Positions 24,736 to 34,700 of a DNA stretch of 37,349 nucleotides are shown here, piece by piece; positions within the stretch are counted from its first letter, which is position 1; each line of letters opens with the position of its first letter. The position numbers and the translations under genes were made by a program. The notes under the pieces are model-generated. The model made no database searches. It was not told where the DNA came from and saw only the letters and a list, made by a program, of their open reading frames with translations. Source of the stretch: Bacteroidota bacterium (GTDB taxonomy: Bacteria; Bacteroidota; Bacteroidia; Chitinophagales; Chitinophagaceae); assembly GCA_023416995.1 (NCBI GenBank), contig JAEZGI010000048.1:1-37349 (forward strand), read 5' to 3'.

Positions 24736-26115
24736 GTAGATAACCGTCTTTCCAAAATACTCTCCGATATGATGATCATTATCGAAGATCGAAAAACGGA
24801 GTGTCGAAGGCCTGTTGGTCAGGAGCGGGACAGTGCAGGTATCTGTTGGGCATTCGGCCAGTAACTGGTAACGTTTTTTTAATTCTTTATCATAACGATA
24901 AGCTTCACCGCTTAGCAATTCGCGGGCTGCAACTGAACTATTATTTTTCAAGAAAAATCCCGCTATCAACAGCACCACGCAGATCAGAGTTCTGTACCTC
25001 GTAAACCCCGGGTTAATAAATGGGCTGACCAAATGAATTCCGCAGATCGCAATAACCAGAACTGCTACCAGCAGAAAAAACACCGCCATATTAGTAACAC
25101 GTAGCGGTGGTACATGCGTTTCAGTCAGAATTATGGCGACATATTCAATTCCAATCATGATAAATACTGACGCCAGCAGTATTAGAATGAGCGAACGGCC
25201 ACTGATATTAACCCTTGCCCGGCGATTTAGACGTACTACCATTGGTGCGGACAAAATAACCGCAACCCAAAAGAATGGGTTCACCAAACACTTTCCGATA
25301 TGATAAGCTGTATATAAACATGCTTTTACTAACAGCGGCAACATTGCCATATTACCAGTTGGCAATGACTTCCCGTAGCGGCTGCTAAATGATGGTGCCG
25401 TCAAAATAAACGCCCATATAGCGATCATAAAACCCAGAAGTACTAACGATAAAGTGTCAACGCGTTTTTTGTTAAACACTTGGTAACCTATAATCATTAA
25501 CACTATAAAACTTATAAATGCGGCCATTATCTCATTACACCCCATCACAAATACAAAACAAAGTGCCGTCACAATGCCCTTGATAGCCGATCTTCGTTTA
25601 TGGTAATGCCATTGTATCATCAGCGCAGCAAACACCATTAATCCCATGAGCGCAGTTTGATAGCCTGCCAGCGAAGACACCCAAAATAATCCTTCACCAA
25701 TTCCAGGCATAACTGCCAGATAGGTAATTGTAAAGACGATGCTGATGAAAAATATATCAGGTTTTATCTCATCAGATTGATACAGATTCCTGGTAACAGT
25801 TTTTAGTAAATAGCGATTGCATAAAGCGAATACGGGGATATATAAAACAGGTATTAGTTTATACAGCCAAAAATTGCCGAACACTAGCGGACTCACTGCC
25901 ATTAATGAGAGAACAGTATACCGTGGCGACACCGTATCATAAATGATTCCAAAAGCCTTAGTAAAACCTACCTCACGCACCATGGCCGAAAACCAATAAT
26001 CATCACCCAGCGGATGATTGAACGCCGATATGATCACGATGGGGATTATAATAATTGACAACAAGCCAATATCTACATATTTCCGGGTATGCGCGTGATT
26101 TCGTCTTTTGTCCAT
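24727..26115 (-). CDS. DUF6056-type polytopic membrane protein (possible glycosyltransferase-like)
   Basis: I prefer ATG at 26115 (MDKRRNHAHTRKYVDIG) over 26169, because the membrane part starts soon after it. The product has about 462 residues with roughly 11 hydrophobic helices. The first loop carries HPLGDDYWFS, an acidic-aromatic motif of the DUF6056 family whose topology recalls GT-C glycosyltransferases. A periplasmic C-terminal tail of about 70 residues follows the last helix. No enzymatic function is proven. The stop codon lies within the YD-repeat scrap. Confidence 0.75.
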   Translation of the reverse strand: MDKRRNHAHTRKYVDIGLLSIIIIPIVIISAFNHPLGDDYWFSAMVREVGFTKAFGIIYDTVSPRYTVLSLMAVSPLVFGNFWLYKLIPVLYIPVFALCNRYLLKTVTRNLYQSDEIKPDIFFISIVFTITYLAVMPGIGEGLFWVSSLAGYQTALMGLMVFAALMIQWHYHKRRSAIKGIVTALCFVFVMGCNEIMAAFISFIVLMIIGYQVFNKKRVDTLSLVLLGFMIAIWAFILTAPSFSSRYGKSLPTGNMAMLPLLVKACLYTAYHIGKCLVNPFFWVAVILSAPMVVRLNRRARVNISGRSLILILLASVFIMIGIEYVAIILTETHVPPLRVTNMAVFFLLVAVLVIAICGIHLVSPFINPGFTRYRTLICVVLLIAGFFLKNNSSVAARELLSGEAYRYDKELKKRYQLLAECPTDTCTVPLLTNRPSTLRFSIFDNDHHIGEYFGKTVIYIR

Positions 26116-26253
26116 TTGCCGGGCTAAACAGCGAAAGTAGCTTATTGAAGGGAACCGGTGGTTCAGCAACGGATTTTTTAAGCAATAACGTCACGGCATT
26201 TTTTTTGAAGCAATACCGCTACAGTCAATTGCTCACCTCTTAAAACTTGCCTC

Positions 26254-27891
26254 ATGATCGAACCAAAAGAAGACAATCACCTCAGTTCTCCCAATAATAA
26301 GATCAAGGAACAACAATCTGCCGGTGGCGGAAACAACATTCTTACCACGCGCCAAGGACACCCGGTATACGACAATCAAAGCACACGTACCGTTGGAAAC
26401 CGCGGCCCGGCAACGCTTGAGAATTATCAGTTGCTTGAAAAGATGTCACACTTTGACCGCGAACGCGTGCCGGAACGCGTTGTTCATGCCCGTGGAGCCG
26501 GCGCACATGGTGTGTTCGAAGCTTATGGAACAGTGGGCGACGAACCCATCTCAAAATATACCCGGGCCAAACTGTTCCAGGAGAAGGGAAAAAAGACCCC
26601 GGTTTTTGTGCGCTTCTCTACAGTGATCCATGGAGGTCATTCGCCCGAAACACTCCGCGACCCACGTGGTTTCGCCGTAAAATTTTATACTGAAGATGGC
26701 AACTGGGACCTTGTTGGTAATAACCTGAAAATATTTTTTATAAGAGACGCCCTCAAGTTTCCCGACTTTATCCATTCATTCAAACCTGACCCGGTAACGA
26801 ACCGGCAGGACGGTGGTCGTCAATTTGATTTTGTTAGCAATAGTCCCGAAACCCTGCACATGGTAACCTTTCTTTTTTCACCCTGGGGTATTCCGGCTAA
26901 CTATCGCCAGATGCAGGGTTCAGGTGTTAATACGTACAAATGGGTGAACAGCGAAGGAGAAGGCGTGCTCGTGAAATACCACTGGGAACCGCTGCAGGGC
27001 ATTAAAAATCTGACAACAAAACAAGCGCAGGAAATACAGGCAACCAATTTCAACCACGCCACGCAGGATCTGTTTGAAGCAATAGAAAGTGGTAATTATC
27101 CTGAATGGGAACTGAATGTACAGATCATGAGCGATGAAGAACATCCCGAACTTGATTTTGACCCGCTCGATGATACCAAGCTCTGGCCGAAAGAACAATT
27201 TCCCTGGTACCCTGTAGGTAAAATGACGCTTAACAGAAATCCTGAAAATTATTTTGCAGAAGTCGAACAGTCGGCTTTCGGTACTGGTGTGCTGGTTGAT
27301 GGACTTGACTTCTCAGATGATAAAATGCTGCAGGGACGTACGTTCTCTTATTCAGATACCCAGCGTTACCGCGTTGGTACAAACTATTTACAATTGCCTA
27401 TTAACTCACCACGTAAACATGTTGCCACCAATCAGCGTGATGGGCAGATGACTTACTATGTTGATGTAGCGCCGGGCACGAACCCTCATGTGAATTATGA
27501 ACCTTCCAGTCTTAACGGGCTGAAAGAAGCACCTAAAGCAGGAAAGGATCATACACCGTTATATAATGCGCGTCTCGTACGCGAAAAGATCAGCCGTCAG
27601 AATGATTTTAAACAGGCTGGTGAAACATACCGCAATTTTGAAGATTGGGAACGCGATGAACTGATCTACAACCTGGTATCAGGCATTTCTGCGGCGGAAC
27701 AACATATCCAGGATAAGATGGTGGAGCTATTCACCCAATGTGATGAAGATTACGGGCGTCGGGTAAAAGAAGGCCTTGCCATGGCAGCGAAAGACAAACA
27801 AGAAAAAATGAATGGCATGTCCAAAGAAGAAAAACAACACCAGGCAGTACAACAGGCTGAAGCTTCGGGAAAAAATGCGAAGCCGTATTAA
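26254..27891 (+). CDS. katA: Monofunctional haem catalase
   Basis: This 545-residue protein breaks hydrogen peroxide into water and oxygen. The distal His is His78 in RVVHARGAGAHGVFE, the distal Asn lies in DLVGNNLKIFFIRDALKFPD (156-157), and the proximal haem-ligand Tyr is Tyr366 in RTFSYSDTQRYR, with Arg362 beside it. It is slightly longer than the small-subunit clade because of a hydrophilic C-terminal tail rich in Lys, Gln and Glu (about 500-545). There is no large-subunit flavodoxin-like domain. An ankyrin protein gene follows after 34 bases, a known catalase pairing. Confidence 0.96.
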   Translation: MIEPKEDNHLSSPNNKIKEQQSAGGGNNILTTRQGHPVYDNQSTRTVGNRGPATLENYQLLEKMSHFDRERVPERVVHARGAGAHGVFEAYGTVGDEPISKYTRAKLFQEKGKKTPVFVRFSTVIHGGHSPETLRDPRGFAVKFYTEDGNWDLVGNNLKIFFIRDALKFPDFIHSFKPDPVTNRQDGGRQFDFVSNSPETLHMVTFLFSPWGIPANYRQMQGSGVNTYKWVNSEGEGVLVKYHWEPLQGIKNLTTKQAQEIQATNFNHATQDLFEAIESGNYPEWELNVQIMSDEEHPELDFDPLDDTKLWPKEQFPWYPVGKMTLNRNPENYFAEVEQSAFGTGVLVDGLDFSDDKMLQGRTFSYSDTQRYRVGTNYLQLPINSPRKHVATNQRDGQMTYYVDVAPGTNPHVNYEPSSLNGLKEAPKAGKDHTPLYNARLVREKISRQNDFKQAGETYRNFEDWERDELIYNLVSGISAAEQHIQDKMVELFTQCDEDYGRRVKEGLAMAAKDKQEKMNGMSKEEKQHQAVQQAEASGKNAKPY

Positions 27892-27925
27892 GGTGAGATT
27901 GAACTTATATCATTAATCTTTCTCA

Positions 27926-28411
27926 ATGGACAATCTGATCAAAAACTTATTCGAGGCGGCCCGTAACGGCGACCTGGAACTACTGCAACGGTCCATCTCC
28001 GGTGGAGCGGAAATAAATGCCAGCGATGCAAAGGGTTATACACCATTAATCATAGCCTGCTATAACGGTCAGTTGGAAGCTGCCCGTTTGCTGTTGCAGG
28101 CAGGCGCTGATGTGAATGCCGCTGATGCAGGTGGGAACACCGCACTCATGGGTGTTGCATTTAAAGGTTATCCGCAAATTGCCGAATTACTTATTACGTA
28201 CGGTGCAGACATCAACCTGCAACATGCCAACGGCGGTACGGCCCTGATGTTTGCAGTGTTATTTGGCCGGCATGAAATCGTTCGCGTTTTGATGCCACAC
28301 GGTCCTGATATCAGCGTCAGGGATGCGCGTGGACTAACGGTAACCGATCTTGCTGTTCAACAGGGCAATGTGGAAGCGCTCGAGATCATGGAAGAATATG
28401 TGCAGATCTAA
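27926..28411 (+). CDS. Ankyrin-repeat protein paired with catalase
   Basis: This 161-residue protein consists of about four to five ankyrin repeats (for example GYTPLIIACYNGQLEAARLL, GNTALMGVAFKGYPQIAELL, GGTALMFAVLFGRHEIVRVL), with consensus spacing of 33 residues. There is no signal peptide, so it is cytoplasmic. In Pseudomonas aeruginosa and others an ankyrin protein next to katA is needed for full catalase activity; the arrangement here suggests the same role. Confidence 0.9.
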   Translation: MDNLIKNLFEAARNGDLELLQRSISGGAEINASDAKGYTPLIIACYNGQLEAARLLLQAGADVNAADAGGNTALMGVAFKGYPQIAELLITYGADINLQHANGGTALMFAVLFGRHEIVRVLMPHGPDISVRDARGLTVTDLAVQQGNVEALEIMEEYVQI

Positions 28412-28414
28412 GCG

Positions 28415-28915
28415 TTATTTAATATGCATCACCGCCCTGGTATAGATCAGAACACCCCGGTGATCGTATAAGCTGATGTGATACATTCCGGCATTTATAT
28501 TCGCTGGAATAGATAGACCTGTGCTTCCTGTAAGCACTCTTTTTAGTATCTACACGCCTGCGGTATTGGTTATAATACAAGTGATGTTCCCGGATTCAGG
28601 ACGCGGCAATGTTATCAGCAATCTTGAACCAAATGGATTTGGAAACACCACGATCTTATTGACGGTGGATGCTGCCCGAACTTTTCGGATATGCGAATAC
28701 GTTATAGTGCCGTCATGGTCGCGTGTAAGTGGATGGTTTTCCGTATTATTCGCGTAACCCGTCGGGAGGTATCCATTAAAGCCATTGATATTATCGTCGA
28801 TGGTTGTAATCAGCCTTGGAAGGTGAGTGGCTGTTTGCGTATAGGCATATACGTTAGATAGTACAAAGATTGTGGCAAACAGGAGTTGCACTGGAACTAC
28901 AAGTCGTAAGGACAT
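28415..28915 (-). pseudogene. Decayed secreted esterase with type IX sorting domain
   Basis: From ATG at 28915 there is a signal peptide (MSLRLVVPVQLLFATIFVLS), then DDNINGFNGYLPTGYANNTE, which resembles the start of secreted dienelactone-hydrolase/esterase proteins. The whole hydrolase core is missing: the frame jumps to a linker and a sorting-domain start (KIVVFPNPFGSRLLITLP). An in-frame TAG at 28550-28552 interrupts it. Beyond it, in the same frame, the rest of the sorting domain continues (LTGSTGLSIPANINAGMYHI, then LYDHRGVLIYTRAVMHIK) to a TAA at 28415-28417. So there is an internal deletion plus a nonsense mutation. Confidence 0.75.
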
Positions 28916-29086
28916 TTTTTGAAATTTTTGGGCGGGTGCGTCAACAACGAAGGATACTATGAAACCGCCGCAATATAGAAGAAAATTGTATATAACAGTC
29001 ATCTATGTGCGATCCTGGCCAAAAAGCCTTTATGGCTGTTTAATCTCACACAATAACACGCGCATAGCGACCCTGGGGCATCATTC

Positions 29087-29113
29087 ACAAAAAACCGGCT
29101 CAAGGGAGCCGGT
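29087..29113 (-). terminator. Terminator downstream of the PBP1A gene
   Basis: ACCGGCTC (29094-29101) and GAGCCGGT (29106-29113) form a perfect 8-base stem with a 4-base loop. On the minus strand it is followed by six T (29094-29089). It lies 108 bases past the PBP1A stop. Confidence 0.75.
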
Positions 29114-29220
29114 GTAATAGTGATTTAAAATCGGTTCGTTTTTTTTCTGGCCAGGTGATTCCCGAACTATCTCAACGGAGAAATGCATTGACACCTATCC
29201 AATATCGGAGACTTAACAGT

Positions 29221-31611
29221 TTATTCATCCTTATCTTTCTTCTTAAATATCCTTCTCAGAAAGCCGCCTTTTTTCTTTTTCTCTTCAGTTTCCTCTGCCG
29301 GCTTTACCGCTGGTGTCTGTTTTTTTTTACCGGTCGCTTCTTCAAGCACTTTGGCTTCCTCCATCTGCTGTTTCGACTCCGGTGGAACATTCCCGGCATC
29401 GGGTGTACTCAGGTAATCATCGGCCTCACCATTTCCGCTTTCGTTGCTTTCATTCTGAACAGGTTGAGTATTGATAAGACGATAGTCATATTCAATGTTC
29501 ATATTTTCCGGCTCAGGGAACTTCGCCTGCCGATCAAGCCCCAACGTTTTATCCGCCAGTACTTTCTTAAAAAAATATTCATAGATAGGCCGTGCTGCCT
29601 GTCCGCCTTCCCCTAATTTGCCTTCAAGCCGCACAAAGGGATCATCACAACCGATCCAAACACCTGCCTGTAATTGCGGTGTGAATCCCATAAACCAGCT
29701 ATCAGAATAATCATTTGTTGTTCCTGTTTTACCTCCCATCTCAGCTACACCAAGACGTGCCCGCAAACCAGCTGCCGTTCCTATATCCACCGGTCCCTGC
29801 ATCATACGCGACATGATGTATGCGGTAGACTGGCTCAATACTTCCTTACGTTGGGTATCAAAACGTGCGAGTACATTTCCATTTTTATCCTCAATGCGGC
29901 TGATATAAACCGGTTTTGTGCTGAAGCCGCGCGAAGGGAACATGGTATAACCCCACATCATTTCAAACAACGACAATTCACAGGACCCAAGACTTATTGA
30001 AGGGTAGGGAGGCACCTTTGTCGGTATGTTCATCTCCGCAATAAAATTGGCAAAACGCTGTGGTGTTGTTTGTTTGATCAGGTAAGCCGCTACCTCATTC
30101 ACCGACCAGGTCAACCCACTTGCCATGGTTCGCGTGCCGGTTAAGCCGCGGTCCTTTGCCGGAACATAACCGGAACCCGGGAAATATTGTTGCGAGGTTT
30201 CACATTGGGTATCGGGCGTGAAGCCATATTCTTCAATGGCAAGTGCGTATAAAAATGGTTTGATGGATGATCCCACCTGGCGTTTGGTGCGCAGGTTCAC
30301 GTGATCATATTTATAAGTTTTGAAATCAATTCCACCCACCCAGGCTTTCACGGCACCGCTTAAAGGATCCATCACCATAAACGCAGTTTGCAGCATCTCA
30401 CGGTGATACTTAATCGAATCTGCCGGTGTCATGAGCGTATCTTTTTCACGACGCGAGTTCCAGGCAAACACTTTCATCGGCGTTTTGACAGTGAATGATT
30501 TCCTGATCTCCTGTTCGCTTAAACCTTCAGCCTTCATGTTGCGCCAGCGCTCGCTGTTCTTCATGGCATTGTCCAGCACATTCTGACGACCTTTCCATAC
30601 TGCATCAGTCTTAATGCTTTTCTGTGCGCTCAATACCCTTTGCAATACCGGCATATGTGCAGTTACAGCTTCCTCAGCGGCAAGCTGCATTCTTGGATTA
30701 ATGGTAGTATATATCTTTAAACCATCTTCGTAAATATCATAATTGTCGCCATCTGGTTTTTTATTCTCCCTGGCCCATTTACGAACATCATCACGCAACA
30801 CATCCAGGAAATAAGGTGCAATACCGTTGTTTTCGTCCTGTTTGTTATAATTAAGTTTGATAGGAATCTTTTTGATTTCTGCTGCTTTTGCCGTTGTCAG
30901 GTAATTCATCTCTGTCATTTGATCGATGATAGAGTTCCTGATATTGAACGATGATTTGTAGTTCGTACGGGGATTGTAGGTATAGGTAGCTTTCAGCATA
31001 CCCACCAGCACAGCGGCTTCTTCAACGGTAAGGCGATCGGGCTCTTTCGAGAAAAAGGTGAGGGCCGCGTTCCGGATGCCGTATACGTTATCGCTGTATG
31101 GAACGGTATTCAGATACAAGGCAATGATTTCCTGTTTGGTGAAGTTGCGCTCGAGCTTTACGGCAATGATCCACTCTTTCAGCTTTTGCAAAACCCGTTT
31201 AACCGGGTTTGAGGCTCTTTCTGCAAACATGTTCAACGCAAGTTGCTGCGTGATTGTACTACCACCTCCTTTGCTTCCCAGCAAAACCACCGCACGCAAA
31301 ACGCCTTTGGCATCTATGCCCGAGTGGTCATAGAAACGTTTGTCTTCGGTGGCGATCAAAGCTTCAATGACATTTTTTGAGATATCGCTGTATCGGACAC
31401 TGCTCCGGTTGCCTTTTGCTTTATAATATTTACCGAGCGGTGTGCCATCGTCTCCAAAAACCTCGGAAGCCTGGATAATGTTTGGATTTTCAAGTTCGGC
31501 CAGTGACGGCATCGAACCGAACACTCCCCAATTCAGCATAAACAGGAACAGAACAAATGAGCCAAAGCCAATAAGGAAAATTCGCCAGAATATTCGGACA
31601 GGTCGGGACAT
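29221..31611 (-). CDS. mrcA: Class A penicillin-binding protein 1A
   Basis: This 796-residue bifunctional peptidoglycan synthase has a membrane anchor at about 8-28, a GT51 glycosyltransferase domain (about 60-240: ATEDKRFYDHSGID with the catalytic Glu, GGSTITQQLALNMF, KLERNFTKQEIIALYLN) and a transpeptidase domain (about 400-700) with the catalytic Ser in VGSSIKPF (SxxK), SVN in TWSVNE and KTG in GGKTGTTND. A Lys/Glu-rich tail of about 100 residues ends FLRRIFKKKDKDE. It polymerises and cross-links glycan at the outer face of the inner membrane. It is downstream of the PorW/SprE gene with a gap of about 110 bases. Confidence 0.95.
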   Translation of the reverse strand: MSRPVRIFWRIFLIGFGSFVLFLFMLNWGVFGSMPSLAELENPNIIQASEVFGDDGTPLGKYYKAKGNRSSVRYSDISKNVIEALIATEDKRFYDHSGIDAKGVLRAVVLLGSKGGGSTITQQLALNMFAERASNPVKRVLQKLKEWIIAVKLERNFTKQEIIALYLNTVPYSDNVYGIRNAALTFFSKEPDRLTVEEAAVLVGMLKATYTYNPRTNYKSSFNIRNSIIDQMTEMNYLTTAKAAEIKKIPIKLNYNKQDENNGIAPYFLDVLRDDVRKWARENKKPDGDNYDIYEDGLKIYTTINPRMQLAAEEAVTAHMPVLQRVLSAQKSIKTDAVWKGRQNVLDNAMKNSERWRNMKAEGLSEQEIRKSFTVKTPMKVFAWNSRREKDTLMTPADSIKYHREMLQTAFMVMDPLSGAVKAWVGGIDFKTYKYDHVNLRTKRQVGSSIKPFLYALAIEEYGFTPDTQCETSQQYFPGSGYVPAKDRGLTGTRTMASGLTWSVNEVAAYLIKQTTPQRFANFIAEMNIPTKVPPYPSISLGSCELSLFEMMWGYTMFPSRGFSTKPVYISRIEDKNGNVLARFDTQRKEVLSQSTAYIMSRMMQGPVDIGTAAGLRARLGVAEMGGKTGTTNDYSDSWFMGFTPQLQAGVWIGCDDPFVRLEGKLGEGGQAARPIYEYFFKKVLADKTLGLDRQAKFPEPENMNIEYDYRLINTQPVQNESNESGNGEADDYLSTPDAGNVPPESKQQMEEAKVLEEATGKKKQTPAVKPAEETEEKKKKGGFLRRIFKKKDKDE

Positions 31612-31719
31612 ACGAATGAGTTATGTGATGCGTTCAGGGACGCTCAATTATTACAAAAATCGTACTTGAAAACTACAATTCCACTTTAGTAACTCAAAAC
31701 ATTTCCTAATCTTATCACC

Positions 31720-34700
31720 TTATTTGCCCGAATAGGCCTGTCCGTGGAAGCGGAGATATTCGGTAATATCTCTTCTTGTTTTAAGAATTTCCAGATTCTG
31801 CGCGGTAATAACCACAAAACTGAATTTGCCTTTTGGCATCCAGGGAATGATCCGGGTATCCGCGATAGGAGCAGTCTGGCGGGTATATTCCAGTGCTGCC
31901 GCGGCGTTCGGGAACGGGCTGATCACTACCAGGTTCAAAGAGTCGTTTACCGCCACGTTGCTGGTCGTCATCTGCGTGGTATAGAAGGCCTGTTTATTAT
32001 ATCGGTCAAACGCGTTTCTCGCCTCACCAACATAAACAGGGTCCACCTTGTCGAGTATCATCAACACCATATGTGGTGCAGCATCATTGACTGAATAAGT
32101 TGATTTGATGGCGGCTCGTTCTGCGGCGATCCGTGCGCTGTCGGCTGCCTTCCGGGCAACGGTGCGCAGACTGTCTGCCGTTTTTGCTGCTGCCGCCCGG
32201 GCGATTTCTTCAGCTTTACGTGTTACCGCGGCCAGGCTGTCGCGGGTAACTGAAAGCGCATGAAGACTATCACGCATACGCTGACCAGCAATTGCTCCAA
32301 GGCTGTCGGCGCGCTTCACTGCCGCGAGACTGTCGGCCCGGCGTATCACCGCAAGACTATCTGCCGTTCTTGCCGCTGCAATATCAGCGAGACGTTGTGC
32401 GGTGGCTATACTGTCGGCCGTTTTTGCAGCAGCGAGCTCTGCGAGTTTTTGAACATTTGCAAGACTATCAGCAGTTTTTGCAGCTGCAAGCTGGCGTTGT
32501 TGTAAAGCAGCCAGGCTATCGGCTCCTGCACGGCCTGCGGCCTTCATGGCTTCTGCAGCGTTGTTTTGTCCCGGTGCAACAGTTGATATATCTTTTTTAA
32601 CTTTCTCATCGGTAGCCACCTTACCAAGAGCAAGTTGTTTGGCCGCTATATCTTTATCCAGTGAATCGGTCGTTTCTTCAACCTGTTGTTGTGCACGGGG
32701 CTGATCATCAGTGACCGCAACCAGCGAATCTTCACCTGGCCGCTCAATTTTCAGATTTGAAAGATATTCTTCAATTTCTTTTCTTCTACCCAAAACACTC
32801 AGCATTGTTTCGGCCCTTGGCGTAAGCGGCGAATTGGGAAATAACTTGATAATCTGCTGTAATACTGCTTTTGCCTGTTCGTCATCTCTTTGTTTTACAT
32901 GAAAAACAGATTGAATGTAGAGCAACTGCGGTGTCCAGTAATTAGTGCCATATAAACTATCGGCCAGTTTCTTTTCGTCTAACGCCTGGTCAAACCGCCC
33001 CTCAATAAAGCTGTTGTAAATACGATCGTAGCGGCTGTTCATGTCGGCCTCTGCGCGACGCTGCGGTGTTCCGGTGGCCGGGTTGGTGACCATTTTCTGG
33101 TATTCGGAACCCTCATATTGTTGCTCCAACTGTTGTTTCATTTCGGCGGCTTTCGCGGTATTACCGGTTTTGCTATAACAGAAATGAAGAATGAACAGCG
33201 CTTCTGGTTTATGTATGGTTGAAGGGAACTTCTCCAGCAGGCTATCAAGTGTGCTGATCGTTCCGGGGTAATCTTCCAGTGATTCGAAATACATCTTGCC
33301 AAGTTGGAACATGGCAGATTCTATTGAATCATTGCTTAGTTGTAATTGTTCCGGGGTCAGTGGAAGATGCTGCATCAGTCCTTCTACACTGAGCTCCGTA
33401 ACTGAGGCGCTGTCTACGGCCTGTTCGCCGGCAGCGTTCACCTGCTGCTGCTCGCGGGTATCACTCGTACGGCTGATCGCTGATGATCTGCGCCAGTTAT
33501 CGGCATTGGGCCGGTTGCCCCATTTGGCCTTGAAATCTGTAAAACCTTTTGACTTCAGCGAAGCATTATCGAAATACCATTCACCTTTTGAAGAACCAAA
33601 CAGGTCCGATGGGGCAGTGGTTTTATTCACACTGTTGTTTGCTGCACTTTCGCCCGGTTCATCTTTAATGCCCTGGCTTTTGCGGATCTGGCGAACAAGT
33701 TTTTTGATGTATGCTTCCCGTTCTTTTTCCGGCATCGCGGCAATCCGTTGCAAACTATCCTGCCGATCCAACACGTTTATTTCTTCAACGATTGGTATGA
33801 GCTGCATTTTGCGTTGCTCGAGCAGTGAGGTGTTAACTAAAGTGGGATCAGTTATATCTACACTGTCATAAAAACGTTTGGCATCTTTATATTCCCGCAT
33901 CTCGAATGAGAGATCGCCCAACAACAGGAAAGCCTGCATGCGTTGGCCGTTTGATTCACCGGGCAATTGGGGAACCTGGGTTGCTTTTAATAATAATTGT
34001 CTCGCGCCCGCAACATTGTCGCGTTCCAGTTCCATGTTAGCGGCAGTAAAATAGATGATATCGCGGTAACTGCGGTACCTGTCTTTGCGGGCCATTTTCA
34101 GCAACGCTTCTATATTTTCAACGATGGCTTTTTCATCATCCCGGTTTTGCCTGATGGCATTTAACCTGGCGTAGATTTCCATAACGGGATCGAAGGTGCG
34201 CGATGCGGATCTTTCAAAAAATTCGCGTGCTGCTTCGTGATCGCCGCTCTGTTCATAAAGTTGTGCAATAAGATATTCCCAACGTGCCTTTTCGGTATTG
34301 TTTTCTGCGTTGCCGAGTGATTTTTCAAGATAGATGGCCGCGCTGTCGAAGATCTGTTCTTTGTAGAAATAGTATGCCTGCACCTCGTGAAGATCGGTGC
34401 GCAGCCTGTCGGGGAACAATGGATCGTTTTTAAGTGTTTCGATCATCCCTGCGGCTTCAGGCATTTCGTTTTTAGCGAGATAGGTTCTGATTTGCCAGAT
34501 AAACGATTCGTTGCGGCTGGGTGGTCTTGTCCATGCTTTGGTTAGAACGTCGGTTTTTTCTTTAGTTGAGATTGAAAACGCGTTTCCACCTTCGGTTGCG
34601 TTGCTTCCGATGGGGATATCATAACCGTCTTTTTCTTTTGGAGCAAAGGCATAGTTGATATACTGGAAAGTAAGATATGCCGTGTCAAGATCATTTTTGA

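Noticed and set aside
24583..28552. Possible stop-codon readthrough at TAG, since two TAG codons (24583 and 28550) interrupt frames that continue
   Set aside because: Both loci show other damage (a domain junction and a large internal deletion), and genes with normal TAA/TGA/TAG ends surround them. Gene decay explains it more simply.
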